Made by a program: the position numbers and the translations under genes | Part shown: positions 16,001 to 23,966 of the stretch, one piece after another | Layout of the letters: every line of letters begins with the position of its first letter | How positions within the stretch are numbered: position 1 is the stretch's first letter | Notes under the pieces: generated by a model | Told to the model about the DNA's origin: nothing | Database searches by the model: none | The model's input: the letters and a program-made list of their open reading frames with translations, nothing else | Assembly (NCBI RefSeq): GCF_947378715.1 | Contig: NZ_CANCLE010000023.1 | Span: 1 to 32,255 of the forward strand | Length of the DNA: 32,255 bases | Origin: Phenylobacterium aquaticum | GTDB lineage: Bacteria > Pseudomonadota > Alphaproteobacteria > Caulobacterales > Caulobacteraceae | Direction of reading: 5' to 3'

Positions 16001-16027
16001 GTCACTTAACGCAGTAATTTCAGAAAC

Positions 16028-16057
16028 TTAGTCGCGGGCGACAGCGCCTGCGACTAA
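16028..16057 (-). terminator. Proximal hairpin after rpsT
   Basis: A 13-bp stem pairs 16028-16040 with 16045-16057 (one G-U-type pair), with the 4-nt loop ACAG, directly after the rpsT stop. On the minus strand it is followed by GTTTC, a weak T-run. It may act in tandem with the hairpin at 15971-16000. Confidence 0.6.
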
Positions 16058-16060
16058 AAA

Positions 16061-16330
16061 TCAGGCGACGGCGAGCTTCTTCAGCTGGGCCGCCAGGCGC
16101 GACACTTTGCGCGACCCGGTGTTCTTGTGGACCACGCCCTTGGAGACCGCCCGCATCAGTTCGGACTGGGCCTCGACGAAGGCGGCCTTGGCCACGCCGG
16201 CGTCGCCAGCGGCCAGCGCCTCTTCGAACTTGCGCAGGTAGGTGCGGACGCGCGAGCGGCGCGCCTTGTTGACTTCCGTGCGACGGGCGATCTTGCGGAC
16301 CGCTTTCTTGGCGCCGGGGTTATTGGCCAT
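16061..16330 (-). CDS. rpsT: 30S ribosomal protein S20
   Basis: S20 binds 16S rRNA at the base of the 30S subunit. The 89-residue, Lys/Arg/Ala-rich protein has the expected length and family pattern (N-terminal AKKAVRKIARRTEVNKARRSR and a C-terminal VHKNTGSRKVSRLA segment). It has its own strong candidate promoter at 16392-16420 and two hairpins downstream. rpsT directly upstream of dnaA is a common arrangement in alphaproteobacteria near the origin. Confidence 0.98.
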   Translation of the reverse strand: MANNPGAKKAVRKIARRTEVNKARRSRVRTYLRKFEEALAAGDAGVAKAAFVEAQSELMRAVSKGVVHKNTGSRKVSRLAAQLKKLAVA

Positions 16331-16391
16331 GCTTCAGCTCTCAAAACGGATCGCGCCCGACCCCAGGGCCCGGCGGTAAAATGGAGGCGCG

Positions 16392-16420
16392 GATATACGG
16401 GATGGGCCCGGCCGGGTCAA
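16392..16420 (-). promoter_or_regulatory. Candidate rpsT promoter
   Basis: On the minus strand, TTGACC (16420-16415) and TATATC (16397-16392) are separated by exactly 17 bp, a close match to a housekeeping promoter. The start site would be near 16385, about 55 nt before the rpsT ATG. It lies in the 103-nt gap after the SGNH hydrolase gene. Confidence 0.6.
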
Positions 16421-16433
16421 TGCGCTGGCTGAG

Positions 16434-17018
16434 CTAATCTGAGGTCGTCGTGAAACGGACCCAGGCGGGGTGGGCGCAGACCAGGTCGGCCATCTGCTGA
16501 TAGCCCCCCGCGCCGGGGTGCGCGCCGTCCCAGGCGAGCGCCTCGGCCTGCCACAGGCCATTGGCGGCGAGCGGTCGGAACACGTCGATGAACGGGACCT
16601 TCAGCCGGCCGCAGAGCGCCATCAGGGCCTCGCCCAGCGCCTCCACGCGGGCGCAGACCCCGGCGTCGGCCACCGGGGGCGGGCCGACCATCAACACAGG
16701 GCACAGCGCCTGGGCGGCGCTCAGCAGGCCCTGGGCGTTCTTCAGCGTCTGGACGGCGGTCACCCGAGGCGCGCCGGCCTCCAGGTTGGCGTCATTGATC
16801 CCGAAGGAGAACACCATCCGCATGGGCTCGTCCGCCGTCATCCGGGCCACGGCCTCGGCCCGCCAGCGGGCGGCGATGTCGCTGGAGGTCTCGCGACGGA
16901 CGCCCAGATTATAGAGGGTGACCTCGCGACGGCCCGCAAGCGCCCGGCCGACCCAGCCCAGATGGTCCGGGTCGCCGGCCCCGGCGACCATGCTGTCGCC
17001 AAAGGCGATCAGCCGCAT
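16434..17018 (-). CDS. SGNH/GDSL-type hydrolase
   Basis: The 194-residue protein carries all four SGNH blocks: GDS with the nucleophile S9, G39 in NLGVR, N75 in GIND, and the D164/H167 pair in DGAHPGAGGY. This points to an esterase or lipase-like acyl hydrolase; the substrate cannot be deduced. There is no signal peptide, so a cytoplasmic location is likely. Only three bases separate it from the upstream enoyl-CoA hydratase gene, so the two are probably cotranscribed. Such a pair could act on acyl-CoA or acyl ester intermediates, but that is inference. Confidence 0.88.
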   Translation of the reverse strand: MRLIAFGDSMVAGAGDPDHLGWVGRALAGRREVTLYNLGVRRETSSDIAARWRAEAVARMTADEPMRMVFSFGINDANLEAGAPRVTAVQTLKNAQGLLSAAQALCPVLMVGPPPVADAGVCARVEALGEALMALCGRLKVPFIDVFRPLAANGLWQAEALAWDGAHPGAGGYQQMADLVCAHPAWVRFTTTSD

Positions 17019-17021
17019 GGG

Positions 17022-17798
17022 CTACTGGCCCTTGAAGTCCGGTTTCCGCTTCTCGATGAAGGCGGCCATGCCCTCCTTCTGGTCGTCGAAGGCGAACAGG
17101 GAGTGGAACAGCCTGCGCTCCAGGGCGACCCCGGCCGTCAGGGTGGTCTCGAAGGCGGCCTCGACCAGCTCCTTGTTCATCATCACCGCCAGGGGCGACT
17201 GGCCGGCGATCTTGGCGGCGGCGGCCTGGGCCTCCTCCATCAGCTTGTCGGCGGGGACCACGCGGGAGACCAGCCCGCCGCGCTCGGCCTCGGCGGCGTC
17301 CATCATCCGGCCGGTCAGGATCATCTCCATGGCCTTGGACTTGCCCACGGCGCGGGTCAGGCGCTGGGTGCCGCCGATGCCGGGGGCGACGCCCAGATTG
17401 ATCTCAGGCTGGCCGAACTTGGCGGTCTCGGCGGCGATGATGAAATCGCAGAGCATGGCCAGTTCGCAGCCGCCGCCCAGGGCGTAGCCGGCGACGGCGG
17501 CGATGATCGGCTTGCGGAACTGTTCGATCCGCCGGGCCACGGCGCCGAAGAAGTCGGTCTTGAACATGTCGGCATAGGACTTGTCCGACATCTCCTTGAT
17601 GTCGGCGCCGGCGGCGAAGGCGCGCTCGGACCCGGTCAGGATCAGGCAGCGGACGGCGTCATCGGCCTCGGCGGCGTCCAGGGCCAGGGACAGCTCGCCC
17701 AGCAGGTGGCTGTTGAGCGCGTTCAGCGCCTCGGGCCGGTTCAGGCGAATGAGGGTGACGCCGGCTTCGGTCGTCACGAGCAGGGTGTCATAGGCCAT
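17022..17798 (-). CDS. Enoyl-CoA hydratase (crotonase family)
   Basis: The enzyme adds water to trans-2-enoyl-CoA thioesters, as in fatty acid beta-oxidation. In the 258-residue form the catalytic glutamates are E112 in GGGCELAM and E132 in FGQPEINLG. These match E144/E164 of the well-studied rat liver enzyme. The oxyanion-hole segment FAAGADIKEM is at residues 61-70. The ATG at 17798 was chosen because GGAG lies six bases upstream; an ATG four codons further upstream lacks such a site. The gene is in a minus-strand run with the TraB-like gene before it and the SGNH hydrolase after it. Confidence 0.93.
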   Translation of the reverse strand: MAYDTLLVTTEAGVTLIRLNRPEALNALNSHLLGELSLALDAAEADDAVRCLILTGSERAFAAGADIKEMSDKSYADMFKTDFFGAVARRIEQFRKPIIAAVAGYALGGGCELAMLCDFIIAAETAKFGQPEINLGVAPGIGGTQRLTRAVGKSKAMEMILTGRMMDAAEAERGGLVSRVVPADKLMEEAQAAAAKIAGQSPLAVMMNKELVEAAFETTLTAGVALERRLFHSLFAFDDQKEGMAAFIEKRKPDFKGQ

Positions 17799-17827
17799 GT
17801 CCGGCTCCATCTGGGTGTTGACGCGAC

Positions 17828-18718
17828 TTAAGGCCCCTGGACCGAATAGCCAAGCGCCCGCAGCCGGGCCGGCACCCCGCCGGGGCCGATCAGATGGCCG
17901 ACGCCGACCACCACCACCGTGCGGCCCTTGCCCTTCAGCCGGGCGTCGAGGGTCCGGGTCCAGGCGGCGTTGCGGGCGGTGACCAGGCGCTCATAGATAT
18001 CCGGCGCGGCCTTGCGCAAGGGGGCCAGGGCCTCGCGGTCCAGGGCCCGGACATCGCCCCTCATCCAGGCGGCCAGCAGATGCTCATAGGCGTGGGGGTC
18101 GCTGTCCAGTTCGACGAGGCTTTCCTCCAGCGAGGCGATCTGGGCGGCGCGGGGGGCGGCGTCGAACATCTCGATCTGCTGGGCGGGGGTCTCGAAGGCC
18201 CGGCGCTGGGCGCTGGCCGGGGCGGAGGCGGCCAGGGTCTTCTCCACCCCTGCGTCGGCATAGGCGCCCTGGTCGCGGAACTGGGCGCTGGCCAGCACCA
18301 CCTCGGCGAACCAGGGCTCCAGCCGGTCGATCAGGCGGGGGTCGACGTCGAGCGCCTGGCAGGCCTTGGCCAGCCGCGCCTGGGTGGCGGGGGCGAGCAG
18401 GGCGGCCAGGGACTGGCCCTGGGGCAGATAGCCCTTGGCGGCGGCGATCTGGGCGGTCTCGACCTCCGAGGCCGGATCGATCGGCAGTTCGAACCACAGG
18501 TCGTCGGCCCGGGTCAGGGCCTTGTCGAGGGCGGCGGGACGCCACTTCAGCCCCGGCGGCAGGACGTGGATGGAGCCGAACAACACCACCTCGGAATCTC
18601 CGTCGCGGACGATCCAGATCGGGGGCTTGGCGACTGCGGGGCTGGCCAGGGCCAGGGCGGCGGCGAAGGGCGCGGCCAGGCCGCAAAGGCTCGCCCACAG
18701 GCGCTTGAACTTCCACAT
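17828..18718 (-). CDS. TraB/GumN family protein with signal peptide
   Basis: From the ATG at 18718 the protein has 296 residues. It begins with a clear signal peptide (hydrophobic core about 10-28, likely cleavage after AVA at 30). The family motifs FGSIHVLP (47-54) and a C-terminal GVGHLIG are present, each with the Gly-His pattern seen in TraB/GumN proteins, which include putative metalloproteases of the Tiki superfamily. It is therefore likely exported, with activity unproven. A longer start at 18778 would overlap mutM and hide the signal peptide, so I reject it. mutM ends 38 nt upstream. Confidence 0.85.
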   Translation of the reverse strand: MWKFKRLWASLCGLAAPFAAALALASPAVAKPPIWIVRDGDSEVVLFGSIHVLPPGLKWRPAALDKALTRADDLWFELPIDPASEVETAQIAAAKGYLPQGQSLAALLAPATQARLAKACQALDVDPRLIDRLEPWFAEVVLASAQFRDQGAYADAGVEKTLAASAPASAQRRAFETPAQQIEMFDAAPRAAQIASLEESLVELDSDPHAYEHLLAAWMRGDVRALDREALAPLRKAAPDIYERLVTARNAAWTRTLDARLKGKGRTVVVVGVGHLIGPGGVPARLRALGYSVQGP

Positions 18719-18756
18719 GTTGGGAAATCTAGGGGCTCCTGGGCCCCGGCGCCATG

Positions 18757-19620
18757 TCAGGCTTGGCAGAGCTGGCAATAGAAGGTGGAGCGACCAGCCT
18801 GGACCTCGCGCCCGATGGTCCCGCCGCAGCCGGGATTGAGGCAGGTCTCGCCCTCCCGGTCATAGGCGCGGAAGCGGTGCTGGAAATAGCCGAGCGCCCC
18901 GTCGGCGGCGGCGTAGTCGCGCAAGGTCGAGCCGCCGGCCTCGATGGCCTCGGCCAGGACCTCGCGGATGATCGCCACCAGGGGACCGAGCTTTTTCCGC
19001 GGGATTGTTCCGGCCGGCTTGAAGGGCGAGATCTTCGCCCGGTTCAGGGCCTCGCAGACATAGATATTGCCCAGGCCCGCCACCACGCGCTGATCGAGCA
19101 GCAGGGTCTTGGGCCCCTGCTTGCGGCCGGCGAAGGCGGTTTCCAGGCGCCGGGCGTCGAAGGCGCCCGACAGCGGCTCGGGCCCCAGCCCCTTGAACCA
19201 GGGGTGGTCGGTGAGGGTCGCGGTCTCGATCAGGTCCATATAGCCGAACCGCCTGGGGTCGTAATAGGTGACCCGCCCGCCGTCCTCGGTCTCGAACACC
19301 ACATGGGCGTGCTTGGGATTCGGGTCGGGGGCGTAGTGGAATTCGCCGGGGCGGACCGACCCCTCGGGGCGCGCGATCTCGAAGCGGCCGCTCATCCCCA
19401 GGTGCATGACCAGGGTCTCGCCTCGGTCGAGCTCGGCCATCAGATATTTGGCCCGGCGGGTCAGGGCGACCAGCCGCGCGCCGGTCAGCCGCTGGACGAA
19501 GCCCTCAGGAAACGGGAAGCGCAGGTCGGGGCGCCTGGCCTCGACGCGGGTCAGGCGACGGCCCTCCAGCACGGGCGCCAGGCCGCGGCGGACGGTTTCG
19601 ACCTCAGGAAGTTCAGGCAT
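18757..19620 (-). CDS. mutM: Formamidopyrimidine-DNA glycosylase
   Basis: MutM (Fpg) removes 8-oxoguanine and other oxidised purines and cleaves the abasic site. The protein starts PELPEVETVRRGL, with the catalytic P2 and E3 exposed after Met removal. K58 in RRAKYL corresponds to E. coli K57. A C-terminal zinc finger has Cys pairs in CLNPGC and CQLC, preceded by GRSTFY. The 287-residue length is slightly above the E. coli enzyme. It is divergent from ubiE across 108 bases and heads the minus-strand run toward rpsT and dnaA. Confidence 0.97.
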   Translation of the reverse strand: MPELPEVETVRRGLAPVLEGRRLTRVEARRPDLRFPFPEGFVQRLTGARLVALTRRAKYLMAELDRGETLVMHLGMSGRFEIARPEGSVRPGEFHYAPDPNPKHAHVVFETEDGGRVTYYDPRRFGYMDLIETATLTDHPWFKGLGPEPLSGAFDARRLETAFAGRKQGPKTLLLDQRVVAGLGNIYVCEALNRAKISPFKPAGTIPRKKLGPLVAIIREVLAEAIEAGGSTLRDYAAADGALGYFQHRFRAYDREGETCLNPGCGGTIGREVQAGRSTFYCQLCQA

Positions 19621-19728
19621 GGGCGGTCCCCGGCAGGACCTGGGCTTGGCACAGGCAGGCGCTCGCGCGCAATGTCGAAGGGCGCGAAGGCGGGTGGCGC
19701 GCCGTCCAGTCCGGCGCTATGAGGCCCC

Positions 19729-20481
19729 ATGCCCGAAGCGACTTTCGGATTCCGCGACGTCGATCCCGCCGACAAGCCTCGCCTGGTGCGCGGCGTGTTC
19801 GATTCCGTCGCCGGCCGCTATGACCTGATGAACGACCTGATGAGCGCGGGCGTGCACCGGCTCTGGAAGGACGCGACCGCCGCCCGTCTGAATCCGCAAC
19901 CGGGCGAGACCATCCTCGACATCGCCGGCGGCACCGGCGACATGGCGCGACGGTTCTCCAAGATGGCCCGCGCCGCGCAACAGCGCCGGGGCGGAGACGA
20001 CGCCCGGGTCTTCGTGCTGGACTATAACGCCGAGATGATCGCCGCCGGCCGCGCCAAGGGCGGGGAGCCGGAAATGGCCTGGGGGGTCGGCGACGCCCAG
20101 CGCCTGCCGCTGCCCGACGCCTTCGCCGACGCCTATGTGATCTCCTTCGGCATCCGCAATGTCACCGACGTCCAGGCCGCCCTGGTCGAGGCCCGCCGCG
20201 TGCTGAAGCCCGGCGGCCGGTTCCTGTGCCTGGAGTTCTCGCACCCGGCCACCGAACTGCTGCGCAAGGCCTATGACGCCTACAGCTTCAAGGTCATTCC
20301 GGCGATCGGTGAGCTGGTGGCCAAGGACCGCCCGTCCTACCAGTACCTGGTGGAGAGCATCCGCCGGTTCCCGGACCAGAAGGCCTTCGTCGGCATGATC
20401 GCCAAGGCCGGCTTCGCCCGGGCCAGCTACACCAATTTCACCGGCGGCGTGGCGGCCCTGCACCAGGGCTGGGCGATCTAG
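19729..20481 (+). CDS. ubiE: Ubiquinone/menaquinone biosynthesis C-methyltransferase UbiE
   Basis: UbiE methylates the benzoquinol ring carbon in ubiquinone synthesis (and demethylmenaquinol where present), using SAM. The 250-residue protein has the N-terminal signature VFDSVAGRYDLMNDLMS (about 23-39) and the SAM motif ILDIAGGTGD (62-71). The later ISFGIRNVTD and LKPGGRFLCLEFS segments are also typical. ubiB starts four bases after its stop, so the two are cotranscribed. The 108-bp divergent gap with mutM holds no promoter I can name with confidence. Confidence 0.97.
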   Translation: MPEATFGFRDVDPADKPRLVRGVFDSVAGRYDLMNDLMSAGVHRLWKDATAARLNPQPGETILDIAGGTGDMARRFSKMARAAQQRRGGDDARVFVLDYNAEMIAAGRAKGGEPEMAWGVGDAQRLPLPDAFADAYVISFGIRNVTDVQAALVEARRVLKPGGRFLCLEFSHPATELLRKAYDAYSFKVIPAIGELVAKDRPSYQYLVESIRRFPDQKAFVGMIAKAGFARASYTNFTGGVAALHQGWAI

Positions 20482-20484
20482 ACC

Positions 20485-21984
20485 ATGGGCGGCGTCGCGG
20501 CCTTCGGCCGGCTGATCGGGGCGGGCTGGCGGCTGGCGCGGAATGACGCGCTGCTGCCCCGCGAGCTGGACGGCCTCTATCCCCCTGGCGTGCGAACCCT
20601 GGCCAACGCCCTGCGGCTGTTGGCGGGATCCGAGGCCCGGCGCGGCCGGGCCGGCGAGCGCCTGGCCCGCAGCCTGGAACATCTGGGGCCGGTGGCGATC
20701 AAGCTCGGCCAGCTGTTGTCCACCCGGGCCGACATCTTCGGCCTGGAGTTCGCCCAGGACCTGTCGCGGCTGAAGGACCAGCTGGCGCCCTTTCCCCTGG
20801 AGATGGCGCGGCGCGAGGTGGAGCTGGCCCTGGGCCAGCCGGTCGAGCGCCTGTTCTCCGATTTCGGCCCGCCGGTCGCCGCCGCCTCCCTGGCCCAGGC
20901 CCACCCCGCCTGGCTGAAGGACGGCCGCAAGGTGGCGGTCAAGGTGCTGCGTCCCGGCATAGCCCGCCGGGTGGCGCAGGACGCCGAGGTCCTGACCCTG
21001 GCGGCGCGGTGGGTCGAGGGCTGGAGCGTGGCGTCGCGGCGGCTGGAGCCCAAGGCCCTGGCGGCCACCGTGATCCAGGCCACCCTGCTGGAGCTCGACC
21101 TGCGGCTGGAGGCGGCCGGCTGCGACGAGCTGGCCGAGGTCATGGCCCGCGACGGCTACATGTCCGCGCCCAAGGTGATCTGGGAGGGGGTCGGCAAGCG
21201 GGTCCTGACCCTGGAATGGGCGAGCGGCGTGGCGCTGTCGGACCCCGCCGCCCTGGAGCTGCCCGGGCTCGACCGCAAGGCCCTGGCCAACAACCTGATC
21301 CGCGCCTTCCTCAGCCAGGCCCTGGACCACGGGGTGTTCCACGCCGATCCGCATGAGGGCAATCTGTTCGTCCAGGCCCCGGCCCAGATCATGGCGGTGG
21401 ACTTCGGCATCATCGGCCGGCTCGGCGCGCCCGAGCGGCGCTATCTGGCCGAGATCCTCTGGGGCTTCCTGGAGCGCGACTATGACCGGGTCGCCCGGGT
21501 GCATTTCGACGCCGGCTATGTGCCCCGCACCCAGAACGTCGCCGGCTTCGCCCAGGCGTTGCGGGCGGTGGGCGAAGCCGTGTTCGGCCGCCCCGCCAGC
21601 CAGGTGCCGATGAGCCGGGTGCTGCTGCAGCTGTTCGAGATCACCGCCCTGTTCGAGATGCGGCTGCGCCCGGAACTGGTCCTGCTGCAGAAGACCATGA
21701 TGACGGTGGAGGGCGTGGCCCGTCGCATCGACCCGGAGCACGACATCTGGGCCGCCGCCGACCCGGTGGTGCGCCGCTGGATGCTGCGGGAGCTGTCCCC
21801 GGCCACCCAGGCCAAGCGCTTCGCCGACGAAGCCCTCGCCGCCCTGCGCAACCTCGCCCGCCTGATAGAGACCCCGCCGTCGACGACCGTGGTCGAGGCG
21901 CGCGAGCCCAACCCCGGCCTGTGGTTCGCCCTGGGCGCGGCGGTGGCCGGCCTGGCCTTCGCGCTGGCGGCCTTGGTGCGGTAG
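20485..21984 (+). CDS. ubiB: Ubiquinone biosynthesis protein UbiB (atypical kinase/ATPase)
   Basis: UbiB belongs to the ADCK/COQ8 family, needed for ubiquinone synthesis and thought to act as an ATPase on lipid intermediates. In the 499-residue protein the family-specific KLGQ motif is at 73-76 and the Ala-rich loop AAASLAQAH at 132-140. The lysine of VAVKV is K153, HADPHEGN carries the catalytic-loop D288, and VDFG carries the metal-binding D306. The C-terminus has a hydrophobic segment (about 478-498), as in other UbiB proteins, suggesting membrane anchoring. It directly follows ubiE. Confidence 0.96.
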   Translation: MGGVAAFGRLIGAGWRLARNDALLPRELDGLYPPGVRTLANALRLLAGSEARRGRAGERLARSLEHLGPVAIKLGQLLSTRADIFGLEFAQDLSRLKDQLAPFPLEMARREVELALGQPVERLFSDFGPPVAAASLAQAHPAWLKDGRKVAVKVLRPGIARRVAQDAEVLTLAARWVEGWSVASRRLEPKALAATVIQATLLELDLRLEAAGCDELAEVMARDGYMSAPKVIWEGVGKRVLTLEWASGVALSDPAALELPGLDRKALANNLIRAFLSQALDHGVFHADPHEGNLFVQAPAQIMAVDFGIIGRLGAPERRYLAEILWGFLERDYDRVARVHFDAGYVPRTQNVAGFAQALRAVGEAVFGRPASQVPMSRVLLQLFEITALFEMRLRPELVLLQKTMMTVEGVARRIDPEHDIWAAADPVVRRWMLRELSPATQAKRFADEALAALRNLARLIETPPSTTVVEAREPNPGLWFALGAAVAGLAFALAALVR

Positions 21985-22002
21985 CGGTTCATCCAACGCC
22001 AT

Positions 22003-22052
22003 CGTCATCCTCCGGTCGCCCGGATCAGCCTTCGGCTGACCGGCGGATGACG
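22003..22052. repeat. REP-like palindrome, family A (copy 2), with nested hairpin
   Basis: CGTCATCCTCCGG (22003-22015) and CCGGCGGATGACG (22040-22052) form an inverted pair with one mismatch. The first arm differs from copy 1 at 717-753 by a single base. Inside, TCAGCC (22025-22030) and GGCTGA (22034-22039) form a second stem with a 3-nt loop. It lies between the convergent ends of ubiB and the lipoprotein gene. Confidence 0.62.
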
Positions 22053-22096
22053 GAGGGGGACCGAATTCTATCGCGTCACCCGTTCAACCGCTCAGC

Positions 22097-22642
22097 TCAC
22101 CCCGCATCCCCCGAACGGCTCTTGCGGGCGGAGCCTTGGTTGGTCTTCTGCTTGTCCCAATAGGCCGCGCCCTCGTCGGGCTTGAACATGGTGCGGGGCA
22201 CGCCGTCCTTGTTGGCCACGGCGAAGATGTTGGTCTTGGCGTCGTAGTACAGGGTGTCGCCATTGGGCCGCTTCAGGGTCTCGGCGCCGGCCGGCGGGTG
22301 ATCGACGAAGGCGTGGGCCTTGCGGACGAAGGCGTCCATGTCGCTGGCCCCGAAGGCCTCGCCATTGCGCTCGAAGCTGCGCTGGGCGTTCTCCTGGGCC
22401 GAGCCCTTGCGGCTCGAGGACCACATGGGCTTGCCAGCCACGGTCGGGACATCGGCGTCCGCGACCTCGGCGCGATCGCCGCCACGGCTGCGCTCACCAC
22501 CGCCGCCGTCTCCGCCATAGGTCCGCTCGGCCGTCGGGGGCGCCGCCGCGCCGCCGCTGCTGGCCACGGCGGACGATCGCTCGCATCCCGCCAGCAAAAG
22601 GGCCGCCGCCCCCGCACACACCACCCAATTGTATCTCGACAT
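22097..22642 (-). CDS. Lipoprotein with a polymorphic-toxin-like nuclease domain
   Basis: I infer a 181-residue lipoprotein. The signal ends in the lipobox LAGC with Cys20, and a Gly/Ser/Ala-rich linker runs to about residue 75. The C-terminal part (about 84-166) has the pattern NGD (127-129), YD (133-134), TN (137-138), F140, T151, FKP (153-155) and YW (161-162). This resembles the C-terminal ribonuclease-type (BECR-like) domains of CDI/Rhs polymorphic toxins, as I recall those families. The upstream positions often held by His read SFERNGEAFGA here, so activity may be lost or changed. The ATG at 22642 has GGAGGGG upstream. No immunity gene is adjacent, and function is unknown. Confidence 0.65.
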   Translation of the reverse strand: MSRYNWVVCAGAAALLLAGCERSSAVASSGGAAAPPTAERTYGGDGGGGERSRGGDRAEVADADVPTVAGKPMWSSSRKGSAQENAQRSFERNGEAFGASDMDAFVRKAHAFVDHPPAGAETLKRPNGDTLYYDAKTNIFAVANKDGVPRTMFKPDEGAAYWDKQKTNQGSARKSRSGDAG

Positions 22643-22702
22643 GTTCCGCCCCTCCGGCACGGTCAGGTTGAATTGGAACAAATTAAGAACAGATTGGCGG
22701 GT

Positions 22703-22730
22703 TTGTCCAGAGCCTGTGTTTGGCTTAAGA
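22703..22730 (+). promoter_or_regulatory. Possible coaBC promoter
   Basis: TTGTCC at 22703-22708 and GCTTAAGA at 22723-22730 give a spacing compatible with the Caulobacter housekeeping consensus, in an AT-richer stretch. The start would be near 22737, just before the coaBC start codon. The divergent region (22643-22759) also holds the GAACAAATTAAGAACA repeat-like sequence at about 22676-22691. Evidence is weak. Confidence 0.28.
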
Positions 22731-22759
22731 GGCAAGCTTGTTCTGGAGCGCGCGAAGCC

Positions 22760-23953
22760 TTGTCGGAAAAGCGAATTCTGTTGATCGTCGGGGGCGGGAT
22801 CGCCGCTTACAAGGCCCTCGAGCTGGTGCGGCTGGCCCGCAAGGCCGGTCTGGCCGTCCGCCCGATCCTGACGGCTGCGGGCGCCCAGTTCGTCACGCCC
22901 CTGTCGCTGGCGGCGCTCAGCGAGGACCGGGTCTATTCCGAGCTCTTCTCCCTCACCGACGAGGCGGAGATGGGTCATATCGAGCTCTCCCGCTCCGCCG
23001 ACCTGGTGGTGGTGGTCCCGGCTACCGCCGACCTGATGGCCAAGGCCGCCCACGGTCTGGCCGGCGACCTGGCTTCCACGACCCTCCTGGCCACCGACAA
23101 GCCCGTGCTGATGGCCCCGGCCATGAACGTGCGCATGTGGACCCACGCCGCCACCCAACGGAACCTGGCCACCCTCAAGGCCGACGGGGTGATGTTCGTC
23201 GGCCCGGACGACGGCGCCATGGCCTGCGGCGAGTTCGGCCCCGGTCGCATGGCCGAGCCGGCTGTGATCCTGGCGGCGATCCAGCAGGCCCTGGCCGGCC
23301 CGGCCGCGCGGCCCCTGGCCGGCCGTCGCGCCATCGTCACGGCGGGGCCGACCGCCGAACCCCTCGATCCGGTGCGGGTCCTGACCAATCGTTCCAGCGG
23401 CAAGCAGGGCTTCGCCATCGCCGCGGCCCTGGCCGAACTGGGCTGCGAGGTGACCCTGGTGGCCGGGCCCGTGGCTCAGGCCACGCCCATCGGCGTCAGG
23501 CGGGTGGATGTCGAGACGGCGCGCGAGATGCTGGCGGCCTGCGAGGCGGCCCTGCCGGCCGACATCGCCGTCTGCGTGGCGGCGGTCTCGGACTGGCGGC
23601 CGGACACCGTGTCGGCCGTGAAGACCAAGAAGACCGGAGACGCTCCCCCCAGCATCGCCCTGGTCGAGAACCCCGACATCCTGGCCACCCTGTCACGCGC
23701 GGCCGACCGGCCCCGGCTGGTGGTCGGCTTCGCGGCGGAGACCCATGAGGTCGAGACCTACGCCCAGGCCAAGCTGACCAAGAAGGGCTGTGACTGGATC
23801 GTCGCCAATGACGTCTCCATCGCGGGCACCATGGGCGGCGACGACAACGCCGTGGCTATCGTCACCGCGGGGGGAATCGAGCGATGGGACCGGGCGCCCA
23901 AGGCCGAGGTGGCCCGGCGCCTTGCCCTGCGCATGGCCCAGATTTTCAACTGA
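22760..23953 (+). CDS. coaBC: Bifunctional phosphopantothenoylcysteine decarboxylase / phosphopantothenate-cysteine ligase
   Basis: CoaBC carries out two steps of coenzyme A synthesis: ligation of cysteine to 4'-phosphopantothenate, then decarboxylation to 4'-phosphopantetheine. The N-terminal FMN-binding CoaC domain has the PAMN motif (N123) and a reactive Cys in MACGEFG (C156), near E. coli N125 and C158. The CoaB domain starts with TAGPTAEPLDPVRVLTNRSS and carries the lysine-rich VKTKKT segment. I place the start at the TTG at 22760, with GGAG at 22745-22748; longer in-frame versions run into the divergent lipoprotein gene. The resulting 397 residues are standard. dut follows after 13 nt. 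Confidence 0.94.
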   Translation: MSEKRILLIVGGGIAAYKALELVRLARKAGLAVRPILTAAGAQFVTPLSLAALSEDRVYSELFSLTDEAEMGHIELSRSADLVVVVPATADLMAKAAHGLAGDLASTTLLATDKPVLMAPAMNVRMWTHAATQRNLATLKADGVMFVGPDDGAMACGEFGPGRMAEPAVILAAIQQALAGPAARPLAGRRAIVTAGPTAEPLDPVRVLTNRSSGKQGFAIAAALAELGCEVTLVAGPVAQATPIGVRRVDVETAREMLAACEAALPADIAVCVAAVSDWRPDTVSAVKTKKTGDAPPSIALVENPDILATLSRAADRPRLVVGFAAETHEVETYAQAKLTKKGCDWIVANDVSIAGTMGGDDNAVAIVTAGGIERWDRAPKAEVARRLALRMAQIFN

Positions 23954-23966
23954 AAGTTCGTCGCCC

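Noticed and set aside
15644..16060. Replication origin next to dnaA
   Set aside because: No DnaA-box cluster or AT-rich unwinding region is visible, and in Caulobacter the origin is not adjacent to dnaA.
18719..18778. Upstream start for the TraB/GumN gene
   Set aside because: It overlaps mutM and places 20 non-hydrophobic residues before a clear signal peptide.
22136..22759. Long N-terminal extension of CoaBC
   Set aside because: It would overlap the whole divergent lipoprotein gene; CoaC begins at the flavoprotein strand after the TTG at 22760.
22643..23158. Upstream extension of the minus-strand lipoprotein gene
   Set aside because: It would be antisense to coaBC and would bury the signal peptide and lipobox that begin at 22642.
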